A stretch of DNA of 64,000 nucleotides, from NCBI RefSeq assembly GCF_024814355.1, contig NZ_JANUXV010000006.1, positions 1 through 64,000 on the forward strand, in the 5' to 3' direction. The stretch's first letter is position 1; each line of letters opens with the position of its first letter. The translations under genes were made by a program, and so were the position numbers. The stretch is from Gleimia sp. 6138-11-ORH1 (GTDB lineage Bacteria; Actinomycetota; Actinomycetes; Actinomycetales; Actinomycetaceae). The notes below the pieces were generated by a model, which saw nothing but the letters and a program-made list of their open reading frames with translations, was not told the origin of the DNA and ran no database searches. Below, piece after piece: positions 56,252 to 64,000 of this stretch.

Positions 56252-58957
56252 ATGTGTGGGATCGCCGGATATTACGGGACCGAAGAAAACTTCACCCCAG
56301 ACTTACTGGCACAGATGAGTCGCTGCCAAGCACACCGTGGTCCAGATAGTTCCGGAGACTGTTTAGACGGGCCAGTAGGCTTAGTGCATCAGCGTCTAGC
56401 CATTTTGGGACGTTCTCATGGCGACCAGCCTATGACCACTTCAGATGGTCGGTTTACGCTTATTTATAACGGCGAAGTATATAACTACAAGCAGTTACAG
56501 GCAGAACTAGAAGCTCTGGGATACGAATTCCACACTGGAACTGACACTGAAGTAGTTCTTAAAGGTTTTGCCCAGTGGGGAAGTGCCGTATTTGACCGCC
56601 TCAACGGTATGTGGGGATTAGCTATCTGGGATAAAGAAAAAGCTGAACTCACTTTAAGTCGCGACCATTTTGGGATTAAACCGCTTTACTTTGCAAAGAT
56701 TGGTGCAGGTTTTGTATTCGGTTCAGAATTGAAATCTATTTTGGCTGTACCGCAGTTTAAAGCTGAAGCAAATGAACGAATCCTCTACCGCTACTTACGT
56801 TTTAGGATTCACGAAGACTCTCGGGAGACTTTCTTCAAAGGAATCGAACGGCTGTTACCAGGGGAAATGGCGGTAATCAGCGCAGCGGGAATCAAGATCT
56901 CAAACTACACAAACTTCGTTGAAGAACTTCGCGAAGCCGCTAAAATCCAACGCCCCTACGATGAAAGTGCCATCGCACAATACCGTGAGCTGCTTTTTAA
57001 ATCGGTGAAAGAACGTTTACAGGCGGAAGTACCGGTAGGAACTTCCCTTTCAGGTGGATTAGACTCATCTGCCGTAGCCGTAATCATTAACCGCTTACTG
57101 GGCACTAACGCGGAAGAAACCGCTTCAGTGGGGCAGGAACAAAATCTTTTCTCAGCCGTATTCCCCGGTTCTCTAAACGACGAAGAACGCTACGTAGACG
57201 CTGTTTTAGAACGCTGCGATAACGGTGTGAAAGCCCATAAGATTCTGCCGAATGCAGACCAGTTCAAAGCCGACCTCGTAGACTTTATCCGCACCCAGGA
57301 AGAACCAATTATTTCTTCCGGCCCCTACGCGCAATACTGTGTGATGAAAGAAGCCTCTAAACACGTGACCGTACTTTTAGACGGGCAGGGCGCTGATGAA
57401 ATGATGGCGGGGTACATTCCCTACTACTTCACTTATTTCAACCAGCTAAAAGCACAGGGAGAGTATCGCAAACTTGCTCTTGAGGTGGCTCGCAGCGCAG
57501 ATGTCCTGGCTCGTTTAGTTCGTTTCCGTGTAAAGAATAAACTCACTGCCAAACCAGATGTTCCGGTGGAAAACCTATTGAATGCAAGTTTCATTGCTAA
57601 CCACTCTGGAGAGGCTCTGCAATCTACCCGCAATAACTTACGCGAACGTCTGCTGGAAGATCTTTTCAGAAACTCCCTGCCTTCGCTGCTGCGCTATGAA
57701 GACCGTAACACAATGCGTTTTTCCTTAGAAGGAAGAGTCCCTTTCTTAGATAAAGACACGGTGAAATTCCTGTTTTCCTTAGCGGATGACGCGATTATTA
57801 AAGCGGGTTGGAATAAGCGTATTCTTCGTGACGCAACTAAAGATATTCTTCCGGAAATGGTTTCCACCCGCCGCAATAAGATTGGCTTTACCACTCCGGA
57901 AAATGAATGGTTTAAGCGGATTAAAAACTCCATTAACGCGATCTTTGAATCTGAGTCATTCGGAAAACGCCCCTGGTTTAACCAAGCGGAAGTATTAAAA
58001 GCCTTCCACGGTTACATCAATGAGGAAAATGGGGCAGACACCATGCTATTTTGGCGTTTACTCAACGTCGAAATTTGGGCAAGACTTTTCTTAGATGAAG
58101 AAGCTGACTTCACCATATTTTCAGAAGAAGCAATAGATAAATCTGACATGGGTGCGTCTTTACCGGCTGATCCGAAAGAGCCTTTAGAAGCTAACGCTGG
58201 GAAAGAACTTGATTTACCCGTGGGGGAAATGATTGCCCGCCGCTACCCAATCCAAACTGAAAAGTTCTCTAAAGATTCACAGATGGAGGATGAAATCACC
58301 CGTTACGTTCTGGATTTCTTTAAGGAACTTGAAGCTAACGGAGATACTGACGATAAACAAGCCACTGAAGGCCATCGGTGGAACCTGACTATTTCTGAGA
58401 AAATCATCGCCATCATGCAGGGGCGCTCATGGTTCACCTGGGAGATTAAACCCGGTTTCGCTGCGCGGAAACTTTCCAAATACGTTTCTCGGACCCCAGC
58501 GGGAATCGGCTTAGGTGACCCAGTCACCATGCAGCTGGCTATCAATGAAGCTGGTCTACCCAGGATCCTGTTTGCTTCCGCAGGCGGAGTTTTAGGGAAA
58601 CTAGCTGGCAAACGCGGAGTTTTCTACAACTTAGCTGGAGCAAACGTGCGCGCTATTGACGGCCCTACCGAATACTCGGTTTACCCATCGAACGTTTCTG
58701 CAAAACTACCTCCTAAAGATCCTGAAAAAGTAGCAGCCCACTTAAAGAAAGTACTCTTAGAAGTACTTCCCCCCGCCTGGGCAAATACCTTTGACGGGGT
58801 AGTTATTATGGATGCCAATGACATTGGGCGAAATGCTTTAGGGGCAGCCGGAAGCCATTCGTTGGAACACTACGAAGCACAGTTTGCTGATAACCCACTG
58901 GGACAGGGCACGCAGCAAACCCCAATGGCAGTAGTCTTTGAACGTCCGGCTCAGTAA
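56252..58957 (+). CDS. asnB: Asparagine-synthase-type amidotransferase fused to a CofE-like domain
   Basis: 901 residues; ordinary AsnB is ~620-650. N-terminal class II glutamine amidotransferase begins MCGIAGYYG with Cys2 after Met removal; FHTGTDTEVVLKGFAQWG and the synthetase core SGGLDSSA (267-273), LLDGQGADEMMAGY and FSLEGRVPFLD follow, ending near 635. From about 654 the chain resembles stand-alone coenzyme F420-0:glutamate ligase-like (CofE) proteins: ARRYPIQTEKFSKD, ISEKIIAIMQGR, KPGFAARKLSKYVSRTPAGIGLGDPVTMQLAI, GAAGSH. The reading frame is continuous, so it is a true fusion. Substrate unknown: an amide-forming enzyme and an acidic-residue ligase in one chain suggest tailoring of an envelope precursor or cofactor. 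It sits between eno's terminator and ftsB. Confidence 0.85.
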   Translation: MCGIAGYYGTEENFTPDLLAQMSRCQAHRGPDSSGDCLDGPVGLVHQRLAILGRSHGDQPMTTSDGRFTLIYNGEVYNYKQLQAELEALGYEFHTGTDTEVVLKGFAQWGSAVFDRLNGMWGLAIWDKEKAELTLSRDHFGIKPLYFAKIGAGFVFGSELKSILAVPQFKAEANERILYRYLRFRIHEDSRETFFKGIERLLPGEMAVISAAGIKISNYTNFVEELREAAKIQRPYDESAIAQYRELLFKSVKERLQAEVPVGTSLSGGLDSSAVAVIINRLLGTNAEETASVGQEQNLFSAVFPGSLNDEERYVDAVLERCDNGVKAHKILPNADQFKADLVDFIRTQEEPIISSGPYAQYCVMKEASKHVTVLLDGQGADEMMAGYIPYYFTYFNQLKAQGEYRKLALEVARSADVLARLVRFRVKNKLTAKPDVPVENLLNASFIANHSGEALQSTRNNLRERLLEDLFRNSLPSLLRYEDRNTMRFSLEGRVPFLDKDTVKFLFSLADDAIIKAGWNKRILRDATKDILPEMVSTRRNKIGFTTPENEWFKRIKNSINAIFESESFGKRPWFNQAEVLKAFHGYINEENGADTMLFWRLLNVEIWARLFLDEEADFTIFSEEAIDKSDMGASLPADPKEPLEANAGKELDLPVGEMIARRYPIQTEKFSKDSQMEDEITRYVLDFFKELEANGDTDDKQATEGHRWNLTISEKIIAIMQGRSWFTWEIKPGFAARKLSKYVSRTPAGIGLGDPVTMQLAINEAGLPRILFASAGGVLGKLAGKRGVFYNLAGANVRAIDGPTEYSVYPSNVSAKLPPKDPEKVAAHLKKVLLEVLPPAWANTFDGVVIMDANDIGRNALGAAGSHSLEHYEAQFADNPLGQGTQQTPMAVVFERPAQ

Positions 58958-58990
58958 AACTTGTAAAGTTGCTAACTGAAGTGAGTGGAA

Positions 58991-59647
58991 ATGAACGCAG
59001 CTAACAGAGGGCGACCTCGAGTTCCTCGGCGCAAAAGCCAGAGGGCTTCTGAATCACACCTAACTTCAGTTAAGCAGTCTGAAACCTCCACCCGCGTCGC
59101 CGTGGGTGGGTCCGCCAGAGTAACAGGAAATAGTCGGTTAGAAAGAGTACGCCGCCCTCGGACAACTCGAAATTCGCCGCGAAAAAAGCAAACTGGTACG
59201 CAACTGTTGGGGGAAATAAATACTGCAGTAACTACAGCTGACGGGCAGCCACCAGCGAAATTTCCCGCCTTTTTAATAGTTTTAGTGCTTGTCACCCTAG
59301 TTGCTTTTGTTGCCTTAGGGCAGCCACTGAGCCAATGGTGGAAACAAAACCGAGAATATAACGCTATCAGCCAAAAACTTGCCGAAGCTAAAGCTGAAAA
59401 CCAGCGTTTAACCAGCGAACTGGAAAAATGGCAGTCAGATAGTTTCATTGCCAGCCAAGCTCGTTCCCGGCTGGGGTATATTCGCCCAGGGGAAACCCAG
59501 TATCTGGTAGTAGATGCCCCCAATGAAGCAGGAAGCAAAAAACAAACCCGCTCCGAAACCACGCTTCCTTGGTACCTGGTCATCATGGATTCAGTTAAGT
59601 TAGCAGAAGAAATCCCCGCACCCCCACCCGAGGGTGACGGAAACTGA
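58991..59647 (+). CDS. FtsB/DivIC-type septum formation initiator
   Basis: 218 residues from the ATG at 58991 (a GTG at 58985 is also in frame). A long basic, disordered cytoplasmic N-terminus (~90 residues, Arg/Ser/Thr-rich) precedes one membrane helix (FPAFLIVLVLVTLVAFVALG) and a coiled coil (REYNAISQKLAEAKAENQRLTSELEKW), then RLGYIRPGETQYLVV, the FtsB/DivIC hallmark. It acts outside the membrane in the divisome with FtsL and FtsQ. The eno-ftsB-DUF501-ppx order is common in Actinobacteria, here interrupted by the AsnB fusion gene. Confidence 0.9.
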   Translation: MNAANRGRPRVPRRKSQRASESHLTSVKQSETSTRVAVGGSARVTGNSRLERVRRPRTTRNSPRKKQTGTQLLGEINTAVTTADGQPPAKFPAFLIVLVLVTLVAFVALGQPLSQWWKQNREYNAISQKLAEAKAENQRLTSELEKWQSDSFIASQARSRLGYIRPGETQYLVVDAPNEAGSKKQTRSETTLPWYLVIMDSVKLAEEIPAPPPEGDGN

Positions 59648-59696
59648 ATTTACGACAAAGAAACTAGCTACAGTTCTAACATCAGCAAGGAGAAAC

Positions 59697-60230
59697 GTGA
59701 CTATCAGCGAAGCAACTGCGCAGGACCTAAAGATACTGGAACTGCAACTTGGGAGGGTCCCCCGCGGCGTAATGGGAATCGCTTACCGCTGTAACTGTGG
59801 GGCACCCGCCGTGGTAGCGACAAAACCACGTTTAGAAGATGGCACCCCTTTCCCCACCATGTACTATTTAACTCACCCAGCTGCAGTTAAAGGGTGTTCA
59901 GTTTTAGAAGCTGGCAAGTGGATGGAAGAACTCAACCAGCTACTGGCTGAGGACGAAGCGTTGCGGACTGCTTATGCGCAGGCCCACAACCACTACATTT
60001 CGAGCCGTGATGCGATTGAAGAAGTCCCTGAGATTAAAGATTTTTCTGCCGGAGGAATGCCAAATCGGGTCAAGTGCTTACACGCGATTTTAGGACACAC
60101 CTTAGCGGCGGGGCAGGGTGTGAACCCAATCGGAGATATTCTAGTTTCTCGTTTAGAAGCAGACGGCCTGTGGAAGCCGCAGGAATGTAGTTGTCTGCCC
60201 GGACAGACCCCAGCTGACTTAACTGCGTAA
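59697..60230 (+). CDS. DUF501 family protein
   Basis: 177 residues from the GTG at 59697 (AAGGAG before it); a longer frame starting at 59634 has no ribosome site. A YRCNCGAPAVV block with two Cys (about residues 31-41), TMYYLTHPAAVKGCS and GGMPNRVKCLHAILGHTLAAG, with Cys/His in places conserved in DUF501, could bind metal. The function is unknown; the family nearly always lies between ftsB and ppx in Actinobacteria. Confidence 0.9.
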   Translation: MTISEATAQDLKILELQLGRVPRGVMGIAYRCNCGAPAVVATKPRLEDGTPFPTMYYLTHPAAVKGCSVLEAGKWMEELNQLLAEDEALRTAYAQAHNHYISSRDAIEEVPEIKDFSAGGMPNRVKCLHAILGHTLAAGQGVNPIGDILVSRLEADGLWKPQECSCLPGQTPADLTA

Positions 60231-61268
60231 GTGCATATGGGAGCTAATCTTCCAAAAAACCTGCCGGCTACTTTTCCTTGGGAAACTCCGGTGTCTAAAT
60301 CACCGGCGGGAACTACTGTTGCAGCTATAGATTGTGGGACTAATTCGATTAGGCTTCTTGTTCTGCGTCAAACAGGTGGAAAAGTTGAAGAACTGTGTCG
60401 GGAAATGGAGATAGTTCGCTTAGGCGAGGGCGTAGATAAAACCCGTCGGCTTAGTGAAACCTCAATTTCACGTACGGTAGCGGCCGCGAAAAAATACGCG
60501 CAGATTTGTGTTAAACACGGGGTAAGTAAGTTAAGATTCGTAGCTACCTCGGCTTCTCGTGATGCGGAAAATAGTGCGGATTTTGTGGACGCGATTAAAC
60601 AGACTATGGGGGTAGTTCCCGAAGTGATTAGCGGTGAAGCAGAAGCCAGCTATTCATTTTTAGGTGCAGTCAGTTCTTTAACTGAGCTTACCTTCCCCAC
60701 TTTAGTAGTTGATATTGGGGGTGGATCTACCGAATTTGTGGTGGGAAGCCTGGAGGAAAAAGGTAGGCTAACAATTTCTAGTGCTTTTTCAGCGGATATG
60801 GGAAGCGTGCGCTTAACGGAACGCTTTGCTGGGTTTCGTGCCGAACCGGGGAGTCTGCTGCATGAAGAGGCTTTGCAAGAAGCCACAAAGTGGGTGGATA
60901 AGTATTTGGATCGGGTAGCTAAAACTGTGAACCTACAGGAAGTTACTTCTTTTGTAGCAGTTGCAGGTACGGCCACAACAGTTACCGCTAAAGCTTTGGA
61001 TTTAGATGCTTATGAGCCAAGTAGAATCCATAATGCGCGGCTTTCTTTCGCTGCTCATCAAGCAGCTTGTGATTTTATGATTAACACGCCGGTAGCTGAA
61101 AAAGCAGCTTTAGCTTATATGCCCCCAGGGAGAGCTGACGTGATTGGGGCAGGGGCTTTGATATGGTCGCGAATCTTACGCAGAGTAGGTCAAGTTAATC
61201 CGCAAGTCACTCAGGTAGTTACTTCCGAACAGGATATTTTAGATGGAGTAACGCGGAGTCTGCTCTGA
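60231..61268 (+). CDS. Ppx/GppA-family exopolyphosphatase
   Basis: 345 residues from a GTG directly after the DUF501 stop (start uncertain; an ATG at 60237 is also in frame). The sugar-kinase/HSP70-like fold is seen in AAIDCGTNSIRLLVL (phosphate loop) and VVDIGGGSTEFVVG (adenosine loop), with EVISGEAEASYSFLGAV between them. Such enzymes cut inorganic polyphosphate or pppGpp; Actinobacteria often carry two short copies, of which this is the ftsB-linked one. The nhaA gene converges on it. Confidence 0.9.
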   Translation: MHMGANLPKNLPATFPWETPVSKSPAGTTVAAIDCGTNSIRLLVLRQTGGKVEELCREMEIVRLGEGVDKTRRLSETSISRTVAAAKKYAQICVKHGVSKLRFVATSASRDAENSADFVDAIKQTMGVVPEVISGEAEASYSFLGAVSSLTELTFPTLVVDIGGGSTEFVVGSLEEKGRLTISSAFSADMGSVRLTERFAGFRAEPGSLLHEEALQEATKWVDKYLDRVAKTVNLQEVTSFVAVAGTATTVTAKALDLDAYEPSRIHNARLSFAAHQAACDFMINTPVAEKAALAYMPPGRADVIGAGALIWSRILRRVGQVNPQVTQVVTSEQDILDGVTRSLL

Positions 61269-61315
61269 GAAAATCTAGGATTTTACTGAGCAAACTCCGC
61301 GCCCTCGATAAGAAT

Positions 61316-61335
61316 TTTAGTGTTTTACCACTAAA
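61316..61335. terminator. Small bidirectional stem-loop between ppx and nhaA
   Basis: TTTAGTG (61316-61322) pairs with CACTAAA (61329-61335) round TTTTAC. It is AT-rich and weak, but the only structure in the 69-bp convergent gap, which also holds one copy of the CGAGGGCG octamer (61300-61307). Confidence 0.4.
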
Positions 61336-61337
61336 CT

Positions 61338-62675
61338 TTAGCGTTTCTTCCGATCCGGGGCAGTACCACGCTTTTGCTGCTTAACTCGCAGGTGAACTGC
61401 TAAACCACCCAGAACTGCGGCTAAGAGCGTACCAAGCATGACGCCGAGTTTCGCATTAGCAACTTCAGAAGATTCAACTGGGAAAGCTAAACCAGCGATA
61501 AGTAAAGATACGGTGAAGCCGATACCCGCTAAGAGAGAAATAGCGCCAATGTCGCGAAGGTCAATCCCGTGTCCTAAGCGAAGTGAGGTGAACTTAGTGA
61601 AGAAAGCGACTGAACCTAAAATGCCCAGGAACTTTCCAAGCGGTAGCCCTAAAATCACCCCGAGGGCAACTGGGCTGGCTAAAGTTTCGGTGATTCCACC
61701 TGATTGAGAAATATTCACGCCAGCGGCGAAGAACGCAAAAACGGGAACTACGATACCGGCTGAAAGCGGGTGGATTAAGTGGGCAATATGCGATGACCAC
61801 TGGGGTTCACCGCGCAGACGCGAAGCAGGTACTAGCAGACCCATAGCCACACCGGCAATGGTGGCGTGTACCCCGGATTCGTGCATTAACGCCCAGGCTA
61901 AAACGCCGAGGGGAATGAGAATCCACCACTTCATAATCCGCTTATGCACTAAAACTCCGAATAGGGCGATTACTAATAGGGATAGTCCCAAAGCAAACCA
62001 GTTTAAGCCGGAAGAATAGAAGGCGGCGATCACTATAATGGCGAGCAGGTCATCTACCACCGCTAAGGTGAGTAGGAAAGTACGTGCTGCCGGGGGCATT
62101 CCTTTCCCAAATAAGCCCAGCAGGGCAACTGCAAATGCAATATCAGTGGCAGCTGGAATGGCCCACCCGTGATATTCACCGGAGCGTCCCAAATACTGTA
62201 CTAAAAGATAAACTGCAGCTGGCCCGATCATGCCGAAGGCAGCGGCAATCATTGGGAGGGTAGCTTCTTTAAGATCACGAAGTGCACCGGTGACAAATTC
62301 GGTCTTTAGTTCTAACCCAACTATGAAAAAGAAAATAGTAAGTAAACCGTCGGCTGCCCAGTGGCTTAGTGAAAGGTTTAGATTAACTGATTCGAAACCT
62401 ATTTTAGTGTGCGCCAGGTTCTCGTAGATTTCTGCCCAGGGAGAGTTCGCCCAAATCAGCGCTACTAAAGCGGCAATGACTAAGAGGATTCCTGAGCGGG
62501 TTTCGTCCTCAACCAGCTTTCTAAAAGCGCGTGGAATACGCTTGAGACGTTCAGAAAATGTGAGAGGTTTCTTACGTATTTTGGTAGGGCGCGGCTGATG
62601 ACTGACAGCGCTTTTTAGGATTGTCCGTGAACGAGTGCTTTTTTTCTGGGATTTGCGCGGTTTATCAGGGCGCAT
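61338..62675 (-). CDS. nhaA: Na+/H+ antiporter NhaA
   Basis: 445 residues. A basic N-terminus (~55 residues) precedes about 12 membrane helices. Seen: VAALVALIWANSPWAEIYEN, HWAADGLLTIFFFIVGLELKTEF, AFGMIGPAAVYLLVQ, GWAIPAATDIAFAVALLGLFGKGMP and LLTLAVVDDLLAIIVIAAFY, the last with the paired Asp of the ion-binding site. It exports Na+ for H+ and serves pH and salt homeostasis. It is alone on the minus strand; AGAAGG is 9 bp before the ATG. Confidence 0.95.
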   Translation of the reverse strand: MRPDKPRKSQKKSTRSRTILKSAVSHQPRPTKIRKKPLTFSERLKRIPRAFRKLVEDETRSGILLVIAALVALIWANSPWAEIYENLAHTKIGFESVNLNLSLSHWAADGLLTIFFFIVGLELKTEFVTGALRDLKEATLPMIAAAFGMIGPAAVYLLVQYLGRSGEYHGWAIPAATDIAFAVALLGLFGKGMPPAARTFLLTLAVVDDLLAIIVIAAFYSSGLNWFALGLSLLVIALFGVLVHKRIMKWWILIPLGVLAWALMHESGVHATIAGVAMGLLVPASRLRGEPQWSSHIAHLIHPLSAGIVVPVFAFFAAGVNISQSGGITETLASPVALGVILGLPLGKFLGILGSVAFFTKFTSLRLGHGIDLRDIGAISLLAGIGFTVSLLIAGLAFPVESSEVANAKLGVMLGTLLAAVLGGLAVHLRVKQQKRGTAPDRKKR

Positions 62676-62786
62676 ATTTGCAGCCTTCTCTCCATGAATT
62701 TTAGTGGCTTTAGCAACGGTTTAGAAGTTTTAGCTTTTTCAATGATAACAATTTTGATTTAATCAGGTAGAATGAAATAGTTCCAA

Positions 62787-62859
62787 GCCTCCATAGCCCA
62801 ATGGTAGAGGCAATCGACTTAAAATCGATTCAGTGCCGGTTCGAGTCCGGCTGGAGGTA
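62787..62859 (+). tRNA. tRNA with anticodon UAA and short variable loop (Leu?)
   Basis: 73 nt, CCA not encoded. Acceptor GCCTCCA/TGGAGGT with a G1-U72 wobble and A73; D arm GCC/GGC with a 10-nt loop; anticodon stem ATCGA/TCGAT around CTTAAAA, giving UAA (62820-62822) that reads UUA; variable loop only TCAGT; T arm GCCGG-TTCGAGT-CCGGC. A standard bacterial tRNA-Leu is class II with a long variable arm, so this one is atypical although the fold is complete. Confidence 0.85.
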
Positions 62860-62865
62860 CGGATC

Positions 62866-62897
62866 GCGGCAGAGCTTATGGCTCTGCCGCTTTTTTA
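62866..62897 (+). terminator. Rho-independent terminator of the tRNA gene
   Basis: GCGGCAGAGC (62866-62875) pairs perfectly with GCTCTGCCGC (62881-62890) around TTATG, then TTTTTT (62891-62896), 6 bp after the tRNA. Confidence 0.96.
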
Positions 62898-62915
62898 TTT
62901 CTAACGCAGATACTG

Positions 62916-62973
62916 GGTCATAGGGTTATATGACTCGCGGGGTTAGCGGTCATAGGGTTATATGACTCGCGGG
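62916..62973. repeat. Direct repeat of a hairpin-forming 26-bp unit
   Basis: GGTCATAGGGTTATATGACT... occurs at 62916-62941 and 62948-62973 (period 32), each unit holding the inverted repeat GTCATA-N6-TATGAC. A degenerate third unit (TTATGCGACTCTAGGG) follows at about 62975-62990. Nothing codes here; it may be a pair of operator-like dyads. Confidence 0.8.
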
Positions 62974-63177
62974 ATTATGCGACTCTAGGGTTTTACAACA
63001 TTTGGGGATGGTACGAAATTTGGGGTTGCTGGAGTCTCGATATTCAGAGCAGACAATATAGTTGGTTTCCGCTCAGGTAGGGGAGATTTTAGAGCTATAA
63101 ATCCTCTAAAAAAGTCGCTAAACCATGGTTTATATGGCAATCTAGATTTAAGTTCATAATTTATATCAAGGAGCATT

Positions 63178-64000
63178 ATGTCTAATCCAATAATGAATTC
63201 TGTGGCGCGCGATCTGGTGAAAAACACGCCAGCTGGCTACCCACAAATGCCAGGCTACCAACCGGGTGCTACTGCAGACGCAGCGACGCAAATGCCTCGG
63301 TACAACCCCGCAGATAAAGAGGTAACTGTCGAAGAACTGAACGAAGCCTACTTCGCTCCCTCTGCTGATGCAGTAGACACCGGTCGTCTCACCTACGATG
63401 ACATTATCACTAAGACCGGTATGCTGTTTGGCATTATGCTTCTGGCAACCGCAGTAAGCTGGTCGATTAGCAGCGTAAACCTGAACCTAGGTGGCGCGCT
63501 GACTATGGGTTCTGGTTTAGTTGGAGTTGGCCTGGTTCTGATGAACTCATTCAAGAAGAAAATCAGCCCTGCGCTAATCATCGCCTACGCGGTAGTAGAA
63601 GGCGCCTTCCTGGGTGGTTTCTCATACATTATGGAAACTATGTACCCGAACGTAGCCATTCAGGGTGTAATCGCTACCGTAGCAGTGTTTGCTACTATGC
63701 TTATCCTATTCCGTTCCGGTAAAGTTCGTTACTCTGCGAAGATGGCGCAGATCCTTATGATCGGTACCGGCGGGATTTTCCTCTACTACATGCTTAACCT
63801 GGTACTGCAGCTAACCGGTGTAGTTTCCAACCCATTTGGCCTTTCCGGCATCACTGTTTTCGGTTTCCCACTGGGAATCGTAATCGGTTTAGTTGCGATT
63901 GGCCTGGGAGCTTTCAGCCTGGTTGGTGACTTCCACATTGCGCGTTACGGTGTAGAAAATGGTGCTCCAAAAGTATTCGCTTGGCAGATCGCTTTTGGCA
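63178..64000 (+). CDS. Bax inhibitor-1 / YccA-like membrane protein, 3' end cut off
   Basis: About 274 residues are visible and the frame is open at the window end. AAGGAGC is 6 bp before the ATG at 63178. A Pro/Gln/Tyr-rich N-terminus (MSNPIMNSVARDLVKNTP..., ~75 residues) leads to at least six membrane helices beginning at about 80 (GMLFGIMLLATAVSWSIS), including AYAVVEGAFLGGFSYIME, typical of the actinobacterial Bax1-I group of the Bax inhibitor-1/YccA family (ion/stress-related channels). The ~280 bp before it hold only the dyad repeats; a 5' leader with a small ATTTTAGAG/CTCTAAAA-like pairing near 63088-63112 is seen. Confidence 0.85.
   Translation, partial: MSNPIMNSVARDLVKNTPAGYPQMPGYQPGATADAATQMPRYNPADKEVTVEELNEAYFAPSADAVDTGRLTYDDIITKTGMLFGIMLLATAVSWSISSVNLNLGGALTMGSGLVGVGLVLMNSFKKKISPALIIAYAVVEGAFLGGFSYIMETMYPNVAIQGVIATVAVFATMLILFRSGKVRYSAKMAQILMIGTGGIFLYYMLNLVLQLTGVVSNPFGLSGITVFGFPLGIVIGLVAIGLGAFSLVGDFHIARYGVENGAPKVFAWQIAFG

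Noticed and set aside
58130-58230. Possible frameshift or sequencing join between AsnB and the CofE-like part
   Set aside because: The frame continues through a linker of ordinary composition with no stop, and both parts keep normal codon use.
62787-62859. Reading the tRNA as a UAA stop suppressor or selenocysteine tRNA
   Set aside because: The anticodon 5'-UAA-3' reads UUA, not UAA; the acceptor/T-arm lengths are 7/5 and there is no long variable arm, so it is not tRNA-Sec.
62985-63227. 80-codon frame on the minus strand before the Bax inhibitor gene
   Set aside because: It overlaps the start of the Bax inhibitor gene, has no ribosome site, and shows no domain.

Overview
The window looks like chromosome of a lower-GC Actinobacterium, probably Actinomycetaceae-like. 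I judge this by eye from gene content: the order sucC-sucD-DUF6350-purN-purH-DUF3017, the order mfd-SurA_N lipoprotein-eno-...-ftsB-DUF501-ppx, PspC/histidine-kinase modules, an MT0933-type small protein, and several apparently leaderless promoters. Codons favour GAA, TTA and GGA/GGT, so GC is moderate. No plasmid, phage, insertion sequence or CRISPR array was seen.

Layout. 1-1.7 kb: the 3' end of a 5S rRNA, a repeat-bearing C/A-rich spacer, a pyrimidine-dimer glycosylase, a small MT0933-like protein and a 56-bp tandem repeat. 1.7-4.5 kb: rsmI and metG. 4.5-13.4 kb: a mannoside locus with a LacI repressor divergent from a GH38 alpha-mannosidase, a GH5-type glycosidase and an ABC sugar importer lacking its ATPase; a LacI-type palindrome sits exactly between the -35 and -10 of the GH38 promoter. 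13.4-20 kb: a CoA-disulfide reductase/rhodanese, a divergent PspC membrane-protein and PspC-histidine-kinase/LuxR-regulator module, and OxyR. 20-35.8 kb: PcrA/UvrD, succinyl-CoA synthetase, DUF6350, purN, a ZTP riboswitch with purH, DUF3017, a solitary D12 adenine methylase, a double-length 6-phosphofructokinase, pgi and mdh. 36-39.4 kb: a second ABC sugar importer. 39.4-42.8 kb: purU divergent from a second ZTP riboswitch with glyA-folD. 42.8-47.2 kb (minus strand): a duplicated CPBP protease, exonuclease III, a YihY/BrkB protein and a 2H phosphoesterase. 47.3-49.8 kb: galT-galK. 49.8-62.7 kb: pth, mfd, a SurA_N lipoprotein, eno, a fused AsnB/CofE-like protein, ftsB, DUF501, ppx and nhaA. 62.7-64 kb: a tRNA with UAA anticodon but a short variable loop, a strong terminator, a dyad repeat and a truncated Bax inhibitor-1 gene.

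How the genes fit. One-carbon and purine metabolism is dense (purN, purH, purU, glyA, folD), and ZTP riboswitches stand before purH and glyA, so both transcripts should respond to ZMP/ZTP when 10-formyl-THF is short. Carbohydrate use is the other theme: two importers, mannosidases, galactose genes, pfk, pgi and eno.

Best leads: the AsnB/CofE-like fusion inserted between eno and ftsB; an octamer, CGAGGGCG, that I count 29 times on the two strands in 64 kb; the class-I tRNA with UAA anticodon; the eukaryotic-type duplicated PFK; and the operator-controlled mannosidase locus, which resembles N-glycan use clusters.
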